DNA of 64,000 nucleotides from Myrmaecium sp. VS I D KN 1 (GCA_019775845.1 JADQAV010000044.1:62001-126000); one strand, 5' to 3'. Positions 13,054-23,222 are shown, counted from the stretch's first letter. The notes: generated by a model not told the origin, from the letters alone. A program made the numbers and translations.

Positions 13054-13510
13054 AGATAGCAGCGCAGGTCTGCCCAGTGTCAGACAAACGGCTTATCGCA
13101 ATTGGCCGGGGCTGGGCAGGGCAGCAGCATCCGCCGTCGCGAGGGAAATCCCACGCCAGGCCGCCAAGGGTGACCAAGCCCGCCGAAACTGGCCCCAAAA
13201 GGGGGGACCCAAGCGGCGCCAGCGCCCCGCCACTTTGCGGTGTTTTCCAGCAAACCCACCCAAGACGGCCCAAGGCCAACCCTGCCCGCCGCCTGCCGCC
13301 CGCCCACACTTCGCCCGAATCGACGACGAAGGTCCCCCATTATCTCTCTGCCTGCCTGCGGTCTGATGTCGCGACGGCCTTGCCCTCTCCCTCTCCCTCA
13401 CGCCCTCTCTTATAAGACCCTTGCGTCCGCTCCCCGATCTCGCCTCTTCTCTCTTCTCCATTCCTTTAACCCTTTAACCAACCCCCCCAATTCCCCCATT
13501 GGCGTTATCG
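13054..13510 (+). promoter_or_regulatory. GATA-factor sites, CCAAT boxes and TATA upstream of glutamine synthetase
   Basis: Three HGATAR-type sites: AGATAG at 13054-13059, and CGATAA read on the minus strand at 13093-13098 and 13505-13510. ATTGG (CCAAT on the minus strand) occurs close to the second and third. A TATAAGA element lies at 13411-13417, about 220 bp before the ATG, followed by CT-rich sequence typical of strongly expressed fungal genes. AreA/Nit2-type GATA factors are known to control nitrogen genes including glutamine synthetase. Binding here is inferred from motifs only. Confidence 0.45.
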
Positions 13511-13637
13511 CCTTGGTCCCATCTCCATCTGCAATCACTCTCACCACCACACATCTCTTGTGCTCTTTGATCTGCTTCTTTTGCATTCCTCTCTGCATTT
13601 TCGCAACAAAACCCACACACACACACACATCACAGCC

Positions 13638-15291
13638 ATGGTATGTCACTCTCCCTCCATTCCGTGTCATCTCCGGCTTCGCTCCGAGCCAGGCACACGA
13701 CAACCCGTCCAGCAGAACAGTCCGCTAATTCGCGCTTCCTCTTCAACAGTCTGAACAAGCAACATATTCGTCCAAGACGGCCAACGTGAGCAACACCCGT
13801 CCTCGCACTCGCACTGACACCACCCGCGACGAACAATTCGACTGACTCATCGCCTACAGTTGGAGAAGTTCTTGAAGCTGGACCAGAAGGGCGCCGTCAT
13901 CGCCGAGTACGTCTGGATTGACGGCAGCAACAACCTCCGCTCCAAGTGCAAGGTCAGTGTCCACACCTATTGCCCGCTCTGCCTCCTCCTTTCACCCGCA
14001 CAATGGCTTTCCTTTGTGGCTGCGTCCATTCGACCGCTGCTGCATTTTCTTGCGTCCTTATCGCGCCCTCCCACTTGTGGCCGATAAGCGTTCGCCTATG
14101 AGCGGCGGTGACTCAGCCACCACCACCCCAACTGGTTCCCTCGGCCTGAGGGATCGGTCATCCGGGTTGGCCCAACAACCCCGCCGAAACTCGCCTGCTT
14201 TACCCGATCTCGCCGCCGTTCCATGACTGCCGCCAAGCAAAACGAACTTGCGCTAACCGTCATCGCAGACTCTGTCCAAGAGGCCGACGAAGGTCGACGA
14301 GCTCCCGGAATGGAACTTTGACGGTTCATCCACCGGCCAGGCTCCGGGTGACAACTCGGATGTGTACCTCAAGCCCGTTGCCTTCTACCCGGATCCCTTC
14401 CGCCTTGGCGACAACATCCTCGTCATGTGCGAGACCTGGGGTCCGGACGGCAAGCCCAACGCCTTCAACTACCGTCATGACGCCGCCGTCGTGATGGAGG
14501 CCCACAAGGCCGAAGAATTCTGGTTCGGTCTCGAACAGGAGTACACTCTCCTCGACTTCAAGGGCTGGCCGTACGGCTGGCCCGAGAACGGTTTCCCTGC
14601 TCCCCAGGGCCCGTACTACTGCGGTGTCGGTGCCGGCAAGGTCTTCGGCCGTGACATCGTCGAGGCCCACTACAAGGCCTGCATGTACGCTGGCATCAAC
14701 ATCTCTGGCACCAACGCCGAGGTCATGCCCGGTCAGTGGGAGTACCAGGTTGGTCCGTGTGAGGGCATCGCTCTCGGTGACCAGCTGTGGATGTCCCGTT
14801 TCATCCTCCACCGTGTCGCCGAAGAGTTCGCCGTCAAGGTCACCTTCAACCCCAAGCCCATTCCCGGCGACTGGAACGGCGCTGGTCTCCACACCAACGT
14901 CTCCACCAAGGACATGCGTGCCGAGGGCGGCATCAAGTACATCGAGGCCGCCATGGAGAAGCTCGCCGCCCGCCAGGCCGAGCACATGGAGGTCTACGGC
15001 GAGGACAACCGTCTCCGTATGACCGGCCTTCACGAGACGGCCAGCTACGACAAGTTCTCCTGGGGTGTCGCCAACCGTGGCGCCTCCGTCCGTCTGCCTC
15101 GCGCCGTCGCGGCGGAAGGCAAGGGTTACTTCGAGGACCGTCGCCCGGCTTCCAACGCCGACCCTTACCAGATCACCGGCATAATAGTTGAGACCCTCTG
15201 CGGCAAGGTCGAGGGCGCCGACATGACCAAGAAGGCTCGGGAGGCCCGGACCGTCGAGCAGGAGGTCGTCGTCCCCGTCCTCAAGCCGTAA
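13638..15291 (+). CDS. GLN1: glutamine synthetase
   Basis: Cytosolic glutamine synthetase joins ammonium to glutamate using ATP, the central step of nitrogen assimilation. Exons 13638-13640, 13750-13785, 13860-13952 and 14269-15291 give 384 residues. The first exon is only the ATG, followed at once by a GTATGT donor, and exon 2 encodes 12 residues. Family marks: LELDQKG-like N-terminus ([20 protein letters not shown]), the [12 protein letters not shown] signature, the ATP-binding [15 protein letters not shown], and the late [10 protein letters not shown] block. Length is close to yeast Gln1 (370), with a short C-terminal tail ending VVPVLKP. The third intron is long for this window (316 nt). 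Codon use is strongly C-ending, as expected for a highly expressed gene. The long open frame antisense to exon 4 is a shadow of this bias. Confidence 0.97.
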
Positions 15292-16594
15292 ACATCTCCT
15301 TCTCTCACGACGTTCATGATCGACACCTTCTCCACTAGACCATCCGCACTTCAACGATCGAATGGGGCCGATCACTCTCTTAGTCCGTATTCTCGACACA
15401 CATCACCTTCTCTTCGCCTTCGCGCTTAGATCACCGCCATCACCTTACGCCCCTTTTGCTTTCTGCGTTTTTTGCTTTCACACTTCCTCTTTTGATCAGG
15501 GGACGGTCGACAACCTGTGCGTTGTTCGTCCGTGGGGTTGACATGGATACCTGGACACCACTCGATGCGAGAGTTATGACTTCTCGGTGGTGCGCAAACA
15601 AGCATTTTGTTCTTCTACTCTCCTAATTATCTCATCACACACACTTCAGGGTTGGGTCACCACAGGGAAGGGATCTGGGGGATTTCTCATTTTATCGTCT
15701 ATCCCGTACGTAGATTCGGAAAATTCTACACTTCGTCTTTTCGAAGATGTTATCGCGTTCGACGAACCATATCCTTTCGCATTGCCTCACTTCACTACTT
15801 GCTTGTTTTCCGTTCACATCAAACCCCACCTCCCCACCCTTCCCACCCCCAACTCTTCAACCACGTGGACTTTTGGGGGAAGGCCTACCCCCGCCTTGCC
15901 TTGCGGTGGCTCGATTGAGGAGGATCGCATGGGACCTTTGGACCATCTCCCCCCCCCTTCTCCCGTCCCTGCATGCATGCTTGCTCTTTACCCCACGGCT
16001 TGCCTTGTGGGGAGTCTGAGGCATGCATCCTTTCTGTGTTCACGGTCCTCCTTCCCATCTCCTTCGGCTGCTCCGACCGACAGTTAGTACGTACATACCT
16101 TAGTATCACTTCATCCTCCCTTCTTCCCTCTACGGCAGTAAGGTATCGTAGTTGACACTGTGGTTCTACCTGCCCACCTCATCGACGAGCATTCATTGCT
16201 GGTTCGTACTTACTACTTATCCTTGTCGCTGTTGTTGACCTTTTTTCCTCTCCGTCTTCGTTGTCGTCGGATGTCTCTTCTGAGCCGGTGGCTGCTCGGC
16301 TGGTGGTGGATGTGGATGCGTATGTGACGGACCGGAGCGGGGCGGGGCGTTTTGGGGTGGGAGGAGGTGCGTAGGTTGTTGTCGGTGGAGAGGGAGCGCG
16401 AGGGGGGGGGATGTTTGGTGGGTTTATGTGAGGATAGGTAAGAGGTTTGGGGCTTGTCACGCTGGGATAGGGGGTTGTGCTTATCATTATACGACGACTC
16501 GGAGTTCATTCTTCCTAGTAGTATCTGACTCGCTCTGCTATGGTATAGTATAATATAGCTTAGAGAAACTCAAACCAGACTCTCCTCACTCCAA
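15292..16594. other. intergenic between two convergent genes
   Basis: Downstream region of glutamine synthetase and of the small minus-strand SANT-like gene. It is pyrimidine-rich from about 15,420 to 16,080. I find no RNA gene or supported coding sequence. Confidence 0.6.
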
Positions 16595-16936
16595 TTACTC
16601 ATCATACTCCTCCTCCCCTTCCACCTCAAACTCCTCCCCCCGAATCCGCCCCTCGTTCGGGAGAAGCACCCGCAACCGATCCCGCACCTCCTGCCAGGCC
16701 GTCGGGCCCCCGTGTGCCTGCCACACCTCGTCCGTCGTGTCGTGCACGTCCATCCCTTGCTCCCGGTAGCAGCGGAGGAGGGCGGCGTCTTGGGTGGCGG
16801 TCCAGATGTGTGACCCTCGGTGGGTGGTTGGGGGCTGGTGGTGGTGGTGGGCCTGGGGGTTTTGGGAGGTGGATTGGGGGTTTTGTGCCTGGGTGTTGGA
16901 CTTAGGGGTTGATGTGGACTTGGAGGGGGTAGGCAT
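16595..16936 (-). CDS. small Myb/SANT-like protein
   Basis: A 113-residue single-exon frame. The N-terminal half is Ser/Thr/Gln/His-rich and low in complexity. The C-terminal half resembles a Myb/SANT-like helix bundle: HIWTATQDAALLRCYREQG, then TDEVWQAHGG, then TAWQEVRDRLRVLLPN, with Trp residues near the starts of the putative helices. It ends in an acidic tail (EEFEVEGEEEYDE). The start at 16936 was chosen because sequence upstream in the same frame is low-complexity and because a TATATAAA box lies 139 bp upstream. It could be a DNA-binding regulator or a chromatin-associated protein. I do not recognise a named family, and expression is unproven. Confidence 0.55.
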   Translation of the reverse strand: MPTPSKSTSTPKSNTQAQNPQSTSQNPQAHHHHQPPTTHRGSHIWTATQDAALLRCYREQGMDVHDTTDEVWQAHGGPTAWQEVRDRLRVLLPNEGRIRGEEFEVEGEEEYDE

Positions 16937-17643
16937 GGTGGTGTTTTTTATGTGTGTATAGGTGTGAGTGTGAGTGTGGATGTTGATTTTGGGTTTGTCT
17001 TTGGGTCTAGGTTGGAGAGGATGGTGAGCTGTAGATTGGTGAGTTGTTAGTTGGGAGGCGAGAGCGCTGGGGGTTTTATATAGGGCAAATGAGGCCCGTT
17101 TGTTAAGGGCATTGTTGTTGGTGTTGTCCACGTGAGGATGGTGACGGCGAATGGCATGTCGAATGAATGGATGGTGGACAATGTGAGAGGATGCTGTGGA
17201 TGATAGCTTCCGTGTGACGTGGGCCATCACCTTGCATTTTCTTGCGGCTTTGTTCGTTTGGGCTTTGGAGGGTGTTCACTTTTTTTTAATTTTATTTCTC
17301 TTTCTCGCGTGCGTTGTACTTTCTGTCATGTTGATGTTGCATAGATGGTTTACTCGATGGTTTCTTAGTGTTGAGCGGAAGGCTTCGGCCCTTTTCCAGT
17401 ACGTGAAGCGGTGCTTGAGATGGTGCTGCTTGCATTGTTCGACTATATACAATAGTGTGAATGGGAGATGGATGGATGGACGGACGCAAGGCTGAGCGAT
17501 GTGGCGTGCTGCGGCCCAGATCTCGTAGGGCTGAGTGCGGACCTCCGAGAAGCGAGACCAGCCCAGGGACCCTCGAAAAGTTCCCCAATTCGATTTGCCC
17601 TCATCCTTGTAACTCACCACCTGCAAACACACCATCGACAATC
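16937..17643. other. divergent promoter region, SANT-like gene and MTG2
   Basis: A 707-bp interval between the two start codons. It holds the TATA box above, a TG-rich run at about 16,950-16,990 and two GATGGATGG-type short repeats. No further gene is seen. Confidence 0.6.
17075..17082 (-). promoter_or_regulatory. TATA box for the small SANT-like gene
   Basis: A consensus TATATAAA on the minus strand, 139 bp upstream of the 16936 start codon. It lies in the divergent promoter shared with MTG2. Confidence 0.5.
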
Positions 17644-19380
17644 ATGGCGTTCGCACGCCATATGTCAGGCGCATTCACAGCGACGCCATTCCTCTACCCT
17701 TTCTTCGACATCTCCGCCCTTCCTGTCCGCTGCGCTCGCCGTCGCACGCCTTTCCGACGCCTCGCCCCTCCGCTCCGACGCCTCACCACCACCCGGCCGC
17801 TCTCCGCGCCCTCGCCGACCGCGTCCCGATCGCAAGACGCAACGTATGCCTCCACCAACCTAAACCCGGCGCCGGACGACTACAGTCTCACGCCGTTCGC
17901 GGACAAGTGCATCCTGACGCTGCACGCGGGCGGCGGGGGCCACGGGTGCGTGTCGTTCGTGCGGGAGAAGTACATCGAGGAAGGGCCGCCGAACGGGGGG
18001 GACGGGGGCACGGGCGGGAGTATCTACATCCAGGCGGTGGCGGGGGAGACGAGCCTGCACAAGCTGGCCCGACGGGGGGTCATCAAGGCGGGCCGGGGCC
18101 GGAACGGGGCGGGCAAGAACCAGGGCGGCGAGCGGGGCGGGGACGTCCTGCTCAAAGTGCCCGTCGGCACGGTCGTGCGGGAGATCTGGCGGTACGATCC
18201 GGTGGCCGAGGAGGAGGCGCGGGTCGAGCGGGAGCGGCGACGGCGGGGGATCACGGAGGATGAGGAGGAGGATGGGAAGGAGGCCCCCCCGCTGACGGAG
18301 CAGGCGGCTTGGGATCGCCGGAAGTGGGTCGTCTACCCGGGCACGATCCCGAGCGTGTTCGCGAAGATGCAGTTCCCCGCGCTCACGCGGGTGCGGCGGA
18401 ACCACCTGCAGGCGCTAGAGCCGCAGGCGCCGATCCGCCTGGACCTGGACGAGCCGATGGAGCGGCCGATGCTGCTGGCGGCGGGGGCGATGGGCGGGTT
18501 AGGGAACCCGCACTTCGTGACGACGCACCTGGGCCGGCCCAAGTTCGCCAGCAAGGGGGACGACGGGCTCCGGCTGCAGGTCCAGCTGGAGCTGAAGCTG
18601 CTGGCGGACGTGGGCCTGGTCGGCTTGCCGAACGCGGGCAAGAGCACGCTGCTGCGGGCGCTGAGCAACAGCCGGGCCCGCGTCGGCCACTGGGCCTTCA
18701 CGACCCTGCAGCCCAACATCGGCACCGTCGTGCTGGACGACCACAAGGGTCGGCCGGCGATCCGGAAGCGAGACCGCCACGGCACCTGGCGCACCCACTT
18801 CACCATCGCCGACATCCCCGGCCTGATCGAGGACGCTCACCTGGACAAGGGATTGGGCCTGGGCTTCCTCCGCCACATCGAGCGCGCCGCCGTGCTCGCC
18901 TTCGTCGTCGACCTCTCCGCCGGCGACGCGGTCGCCACGCTGCAAGCGCTCTGGAAAGAAGTCGGCGAGTTCGAACGACTGCGGAACGCCGAGCTGAACG
19001 CCGACTCGCAACGCTCCATCGAAGAAGTCACCTGGACACCCTACACCTCCCAACCCGACCCCGACGAGGCGGAGGACGACGACGAAGCAGCGCTCTTCCA
19101 CCCCCCACCCCCAACCCTCTCCCCCCTCCCCGAATTGGTCTGGGAACCCCTCTCCGGCAAACCCTGGTTCGTCGTCGCCACCAAGGCCGATCAACCCAAA
19201 ACCCGCCCGCGCTTCCGCGCGCTGCAGGCGTACCTGCAGGACCTGGCGGCGGGGAATGTGCCGCATCCGAGTGGCGTCCGCCATGCGTGGCGCGAGCGTC
19301 TCCATGCCATTCCCGTGTCGGCGATGAGGGGGGAGGGGGTTGAGCGCGTGCCCGGGGTCGTGATGGATTTGTTGGATTAG
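17644..19380 (+). CDS. MTG2: mitochondrial Obg-family GTPase Mtg2
   Basis: Mtg2 is the mitochondrial Obg/CgtA GTPase needed for large ribosomal subunit assembly at the inner membrane. One exon, 578 residues. Residues 1-60 are rich in Arg, Ser and Thr with few acids, as in a mitochondrial presequence. The Gly-rich Obg fold follows (FADKCILTLHAGGGGHGC, GGDGGTGGSIY, GRGRNGAGKNQGG). It is interrupted by an acidic/basic insertion of roughly 80 residues (RERRRRGITEDEEEDGKEAP onward). The G domain has G1 GLPNAGKST at 327-335, G3 DIPGL at 390-394, G4 TKAD at 513-516 and G5-like SAM near the C-terminus. Between G3 and G4 there is an extra acidic, Pro-rich loop (DEAEDDDEAALFHPPPP). The start follows a clean AATC-ATGG context; the frame opens further upstream but without a better ATG. 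Confidence 0.93.
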   Translation: MAFARHMSGAFTATPFLYPFFDISALPVRCARRRTPFRRLAPPLRRLTTTRPLSAPSPTASRSQDATYASTNLNPAPDDYSLTPFADKCILTLHAGGGGHGCVSFVREKYIEEGPPNGGDGGTGGSIYIQAVAGETSLHKLARRGVIKAGRGRNGAGKNQGGERGGDVLLKVPVGTVVREIWRYDPVAEEEARVERERRRRGITEDEEEDGKEAPPLTEQAAWDRRKWVVYPGTIPSVFAKMQFPALTRVRRNHLQALEPQAPIRLDLDEPMERPMLLAAGAMGGLGNPHFVTTHLGRPKFASKGDDGLRLQVQLELKLLADVGLVGLPNAGKSTLLRALSNSRARVGHWAFTTLQPNIGTVVLDDHKGRPAIRKRDRHGTWRTHFTIADIPGLIEDAHLDKGLGLGFLRHIERAAVLAFVVDLSAGDAVATLQALWKEVGEFERLRNAELNADSQRSIEEVTWTPYTSQPDPDEAEDDDEAALFHPPPPTLSPLPELVWEPLSGKPWFVVATKADQPKTRPRFRALQAYLQDLAAGNVPHPSGVRHAWRERLHAIPVSAMRGEGVERVPGVVMDLLD

Positions 19381-19998
19381 GGATGGGGAGGGGGATGGAG
19401 CGGGTTTTCTCTTTTTTTTCAGTTCTGCGGGGATGTATTATTATGATAGTATGCACGTTAGGCGTCCTTTGATGTTGGGCGATATACTCTGTCACGCCCT
19501 TGTCAACAAAAGGAGACCGTGCAGTAGCCGGCTAGGTTCTCTGTCTATCTCAATCGCAAAGGAATAATGACAAGCTCGTGATCTGAGGCTTTCTAGAGCC
19601 TATTATTTGATACAGAAGCTTTTAAATCTTATAATTTATGGTGTTGAGCTTTTTTCCATTGTTGCGTTGCGTTGCGTGGCATTAAGGATTAGGTGAGTTT
19701 TGCGTTTCGCTGGTCTCCTTTTTCTAACAAGGGCGTGTCTGTATAGAGATGTTGACTGTATATATGTATGTGTATAACCTCATTCGATGTACAAGCCTAT
19801 CACCCGTCGCCTCTGTCGCATTTAGCCTGCGGTATACCCAACTCGAGCCTCGCAGCCTGAAGAACATGGCCTTGCTATCCGTCGATCCGTAAGGCTGAGA
19901 AGCATCAAAAAGCGTTCGGCGTGGTGTGCGATGCGGAAAGGCGAGCCCCCAGGAAGTCCAGCCATTATAAAGTCCAAAAATAGGGTGTCTTTTATCAA
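19381..19998. other. intergenic between MTG2 and tRNA-Glu
   Basis: MTG2 downstream region and tRNA 5' flank. It is AT-richer than its surroundings near 19,600-19,640. No gene seen. Confidence 0.6.
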
Positions 19999-20092
19999 TC
20001 CGTTGTGGTCTAGTGGCTAGGATTTGTCGCTCTCAAAGGGACCTCGTCTCTTCAGCGCCGACAAGGCCGGGGTTCAATTCCCCGCAACGGAA
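19999..20092 (+). tRNA. tRNA-Glu (anticodon CTC) with a 22-nt intron
   Basis: The acceptor stem TCCGTTG pairs perfectly with CAACGGA, followed by discriminator A at 20092. The anticodon stem TGTCG/CGACA flanks a loop C-T-CTC-A. The T arm is CGGGG-TTCAATT-CCCCG. The intron occupies 20036-20057, after position 37 as is usual for eukaryotic nuclear tRNA introns. The D arm (GTC...GAT with TAGTGGCTAG loop) and the T arm supply the internal A and B boxes for RNA polymerase III. The family is supported by the close match to fungal tRNA-Glu, including the TCCGTTGTGGTCTAGTGG start. The intron edges could shift by a base or two because AAA spans the 5' site. Confidence 0.93.
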
Positions 20093-20533
20093 TGCAAGGC
20101 ACTATTTTTTTCCTTTTTTTCTTATGGGACAGGGATTTCGGTTTGTTTTGTCTCCCCTTTTTTTCCCCCTGAAGTCCAAATGATTCGAGGGATTTGGATT
20201 TCTCATTTCTTCGTGGCGTATCTATTTTTTCTATCTTGCTTACTTTTAAGGTGTTTGATCTTGCTCGAAGTATTTTTCCCTATAAAAAGAATTAAAATCA
20301 AATAATGTAAACCAAGGCATAAAAACGCTCAAAGTCTCTCTACATGTTCTTAATCGATGGTCGGAGTAAGTGTCGCATCATAATTCCCATTCAACGATAT
20401 ATAAATCAAGATATGATGCCCCGAGAGGAGACATAGTCTACAGGTATACCAAAAACATACCCTATCCACATTCACGACCTCCCACCTTGCGAACCAATTC
20501 CACCCAACCCAGCCCCCTATACTCACGAGTATC
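20093..20533. other. intergenic, tRNA trailer and 3' side of the HECT gene
   Basis: AT-rich with T-runs. Apart from the Pol III terminator I see nothing in it. Confidence 0.6.
20105..20111 (+). terminator. Pol III terminator for tRNA-Glu
   Basis: A run of seven T begins 13 bases after the tRNA end, with a second T run a few bases later, as expected for RNA polymerase III termination. Confidence 0.8.
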
Positions 20534-23222
20534 CTACGCCCTCCCAAAACTCCCATCGCACCCCTCAACCGCGAACCAAAAGCGCTCCTCGAACACGTCC
20601 CGCGTAGCGTACTCGGGCAGGCGGAGGGTGTTAAAGCACGTCTGGGCCTCAGGTAGACGGGGGCGGCGGCGGCGGCCGGGTTTGCCCAGGGCTTGGGCTT
20701 GGGCCTCGGCTTCCGCCTCGCCGTCGTCGTCGACGCGTTGGATGCGGAGGACCAGGTTGGCGACGCCGGTGGGCGGGACGCGGTCGGAGGCGGTGATGAA
20801 GCGGAGGATGTCGCGCTGCCGGTCGGGCGGGGCGGCGGCGAAGGTTTGCCAGAACCAGGTCAGGGTTGGGGAAGGGGAGGGGTCTGGATCGGTGGTGGGA
20901 AGATGGGGAGGAGGAGGGGGAGGGTAGTTGAGGTGGATGGCGCGGGCGCGCAGGGTGGGGATGTCGAGGGGTTCGCGGGAGCCGGAGAGGAGGCGGGAGA
21001 GGGAGGATGGGGGGAGGAGGGTGAGTGGGTGTAGCGGCGCGCAGATGCGCCAGAAGGCGGTGGCGAGGTGGGTGAAGGCGGCGGCGATGGAACGGTTGAG
21101 GTAGTGGTCGAGGACGAGGCGGACGTAGTCGGTTTTGGTGGCGGTGGTGACGGGGGTGAAGGTGCCGTTGGGACAGAGGTCGATGGGCGTGCCGGTGTCG
21201 GGGTCGGAGACGGTGAAGGTGAGGTGCATGGAGGAGATGTCGTCGGCGGAGAGGATGGCTTCTAAGCTTCGGGCGACGGCGGGGTTGAATTCGTCGAGTT
21301 CGCGTAAGGACGTGTTGATGTCGAGGGGTTCTTCGGTGGTCGGCTCAAGTTGAAATTCGAGGAGCTTCCGGAAGAAGCATATCGGAAAGCGGTGGTCTAC
21401 CATGACGGAGTTGTAGTAGGCGAGGCCGAGCATGGTGCCGGCAAAGTAGAGGTAGCTCGAGTCGATATGCGAACCGCCTTTCAGATAGGCCATATTACTC
21501 TCCTCGTCAACCACGAAAATACCTGTGCGACCTATGAGTCCTAGAGTTATCTGACAGCAAGATGATCCCGACACATACCTATCGATTCGCGGTACAACTC
21601 ACGAAACACGAGCTCAAAGAAGTTCTTCTTCAGAGCACCGTAGTCAACCCCTTTCTCGTCCTTGAACCGGACCTTCAGCGCTTTCCGGAAGAGCGATGCC
21701 TCTTCGAATACGACAGCGCGGTAGCTATCCTCCAAAACGTGATTCCGCCCGACTTCAATGACAAACTCGCGGTCGTCCCAGAAAGTGCCCGGCCCCGCGC
21801 GCTCCATGCTATCTTCAGCGGAGACTTTCAAAGCCGCCTGTTTCACCGCCATGGACAGCAGAGACGGATAGTGGAAGAAAGAGAAACTGTCGTCGCCCAA
21901 GTGCCAGGCCTCCAGCTCAGTGCGCATGCTTCGTGGGTCAGAAAGCAAAAAAGAATCCAAAGCCTGGTTCCAGAACTCTGTGGGAGGAATCCGGGTCTCC
22001 GGGTCTCGGCGTTCGTTCGCGCGGTAGAGCATGAGCATGTAGTTTGTTCCAGCCGACACCGACCACCACTTAGTTTTCCGTCGGCGTGGCCCATCCTTGC
22101 TGAACTTCTCGTTCCTCAAGCAGGTGGAAAGATAGCGGTGGCCGAACGCGATGAAGTCCCGGAATCTCTCGTCTGGAAGGGCGGAGAACCATCTGGTCAT
22201 GACATCTTTACAGCTTGAAGGGAGGTTCGTTAACAAACCTAAAAGGCGTTTGTGGATAGCGTGCGCATTCGACGACCATGACTCGGTCGTGCGAGACGGA
22301 CGATCGAGCGGATTGGCGAGAAGAATGAGGAAGAACCGAAGCTCTCCGACATGGACAAATGGAGTCTTTGGCTGGAGGAAAAATTTCTGCAAATGAGTCT
22401 GCAGCGTTTTGCGTAGCTCGCCTTGGGCCATTTCCAGCTGCCCTTGGGTGTGGCATACAGTAGGGTCCGACTCTGCAGCCCGAACGGGAGGTGTAACTAT
22501 CCATGCCATAAGTATAAGATCGAGCGGCCAAGAATCAGATAGACGCAAAAGATGCGTAACTTACAGATTTGATACAGGGCATCGACTTTACGCCAATCGA
22601 TGTTAGGAGTCTCTTCGGTGGCGACGACTATGCCATCACACTTGAGAACATCATCGGGCAAGCAAATACCATTGAGGACATCATGGGATCGGAACATATC
22701 AATAATTAGATTATGTAACCCTGCGAAAGGACCGGCAGCTGCAGCAGCCGGTGGCCGCGGAATCGAATGCACGGCCAGAGATTCACTCCCGGAGGAGCCC
22801 TGGTCTAATCTTTCGTGACCTTCGACCGCCCCCTGAACGTAGCCAAGAGCCTCATCTTCTCTTGCTAGCGAAAGCTCAACATCCTCTACAGGAAATGGCT
22901 TGCCTAAACAAATGCACATTGTTAGCCTTGGAAGGTTCCACGCGCAAGCAGCAAGAAACACCATACGTAGCCTCAAGGAAGCTTGAGTGGCGGCAAGCCT
23001 CTCGCTGATCATCGAAGCCTGCCGGTCCGACAGCGGCCATTTCCAGACCTGGGCCAGGTTCATGATCATCCCGCAGATCGGGCATCGGACGAGCGCCTCG
23101 GGCGTGTCTTCCCATGCGGCAGGGCAGTTGGATGCATTGCCGCAGGTCCGACAGAGAAACGTGTTAGATTTAAGGCCGGGGGATCGAAGGGTTTGCCATG
23201 GGGAACCTTGGAGGTTGCTCAT
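20534..23222 (-). CDS. HECT-type E3 ubiquitin ligase (UBE3A/Hul4-like)
   Basis: An E3 ligase that takes ubiquitin from an E2 onto its own cysteine and passes it to substrate. Exons: 23222-22967, 22903-22565, 22496-21579 and 21522-20534, giving 833 residues (854 if the first intron is kept, see findings). The N-terminus has a zinc-finger-like region with CRTC and CPIC pairs (residues about 24-51), placed like the AZUL domain of UBE3A. The HECT domain covers the C-terminal third: FVIEVGRNHVLEDSYRAV, KVRFKDEKGVDYGALKKNFF, then LPEAQTCFNTLRLPEY with the catalytic Cys 34 residues from the end. The 68-nt and 56-nt introns both restore phase (QIFTPPV and SIGIFVVDEE). Poly-Pro and poly-Asp/Glu stretches interrupt the C lobe region. 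Assignment as a HECT ligase is firm; the exact orthologue is not. Confidence 0.93.

Larger units (their letters stand above)
6928..13637. other. 6.7 kb stretch without a supportable gene
   Basis: Both strands show only short open frames lacking codon bias, family motifs or consistent splice sites. Visible content: degenerate GTAGGAT-type repeats near 7145-7200; a G-run cluster at 9838-9854; T-rich DNA near 10026-10044; an 8-bp tandem repeat at 10363-10400; GGAT/GGCT repeats near 10,990-11,065; a TTC-rich tract near 11,820-11,885; a run of A near 12,067-12,080; and CT-rich DNA just before glutamine synthetase. The left end holds the leader of the 1274-aa gene and the right end the glutamine synthetase promoter. 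A non-coding transcript cannot be excluded. Confidence 0.5.

Noticed and set aside
14326-15399. 357-codon open frame antisense to glutamine synthetase
   Set aside because: It mirrors the strongly C-ending codons of the sense gene and has no family features; a GC-bias shadow.
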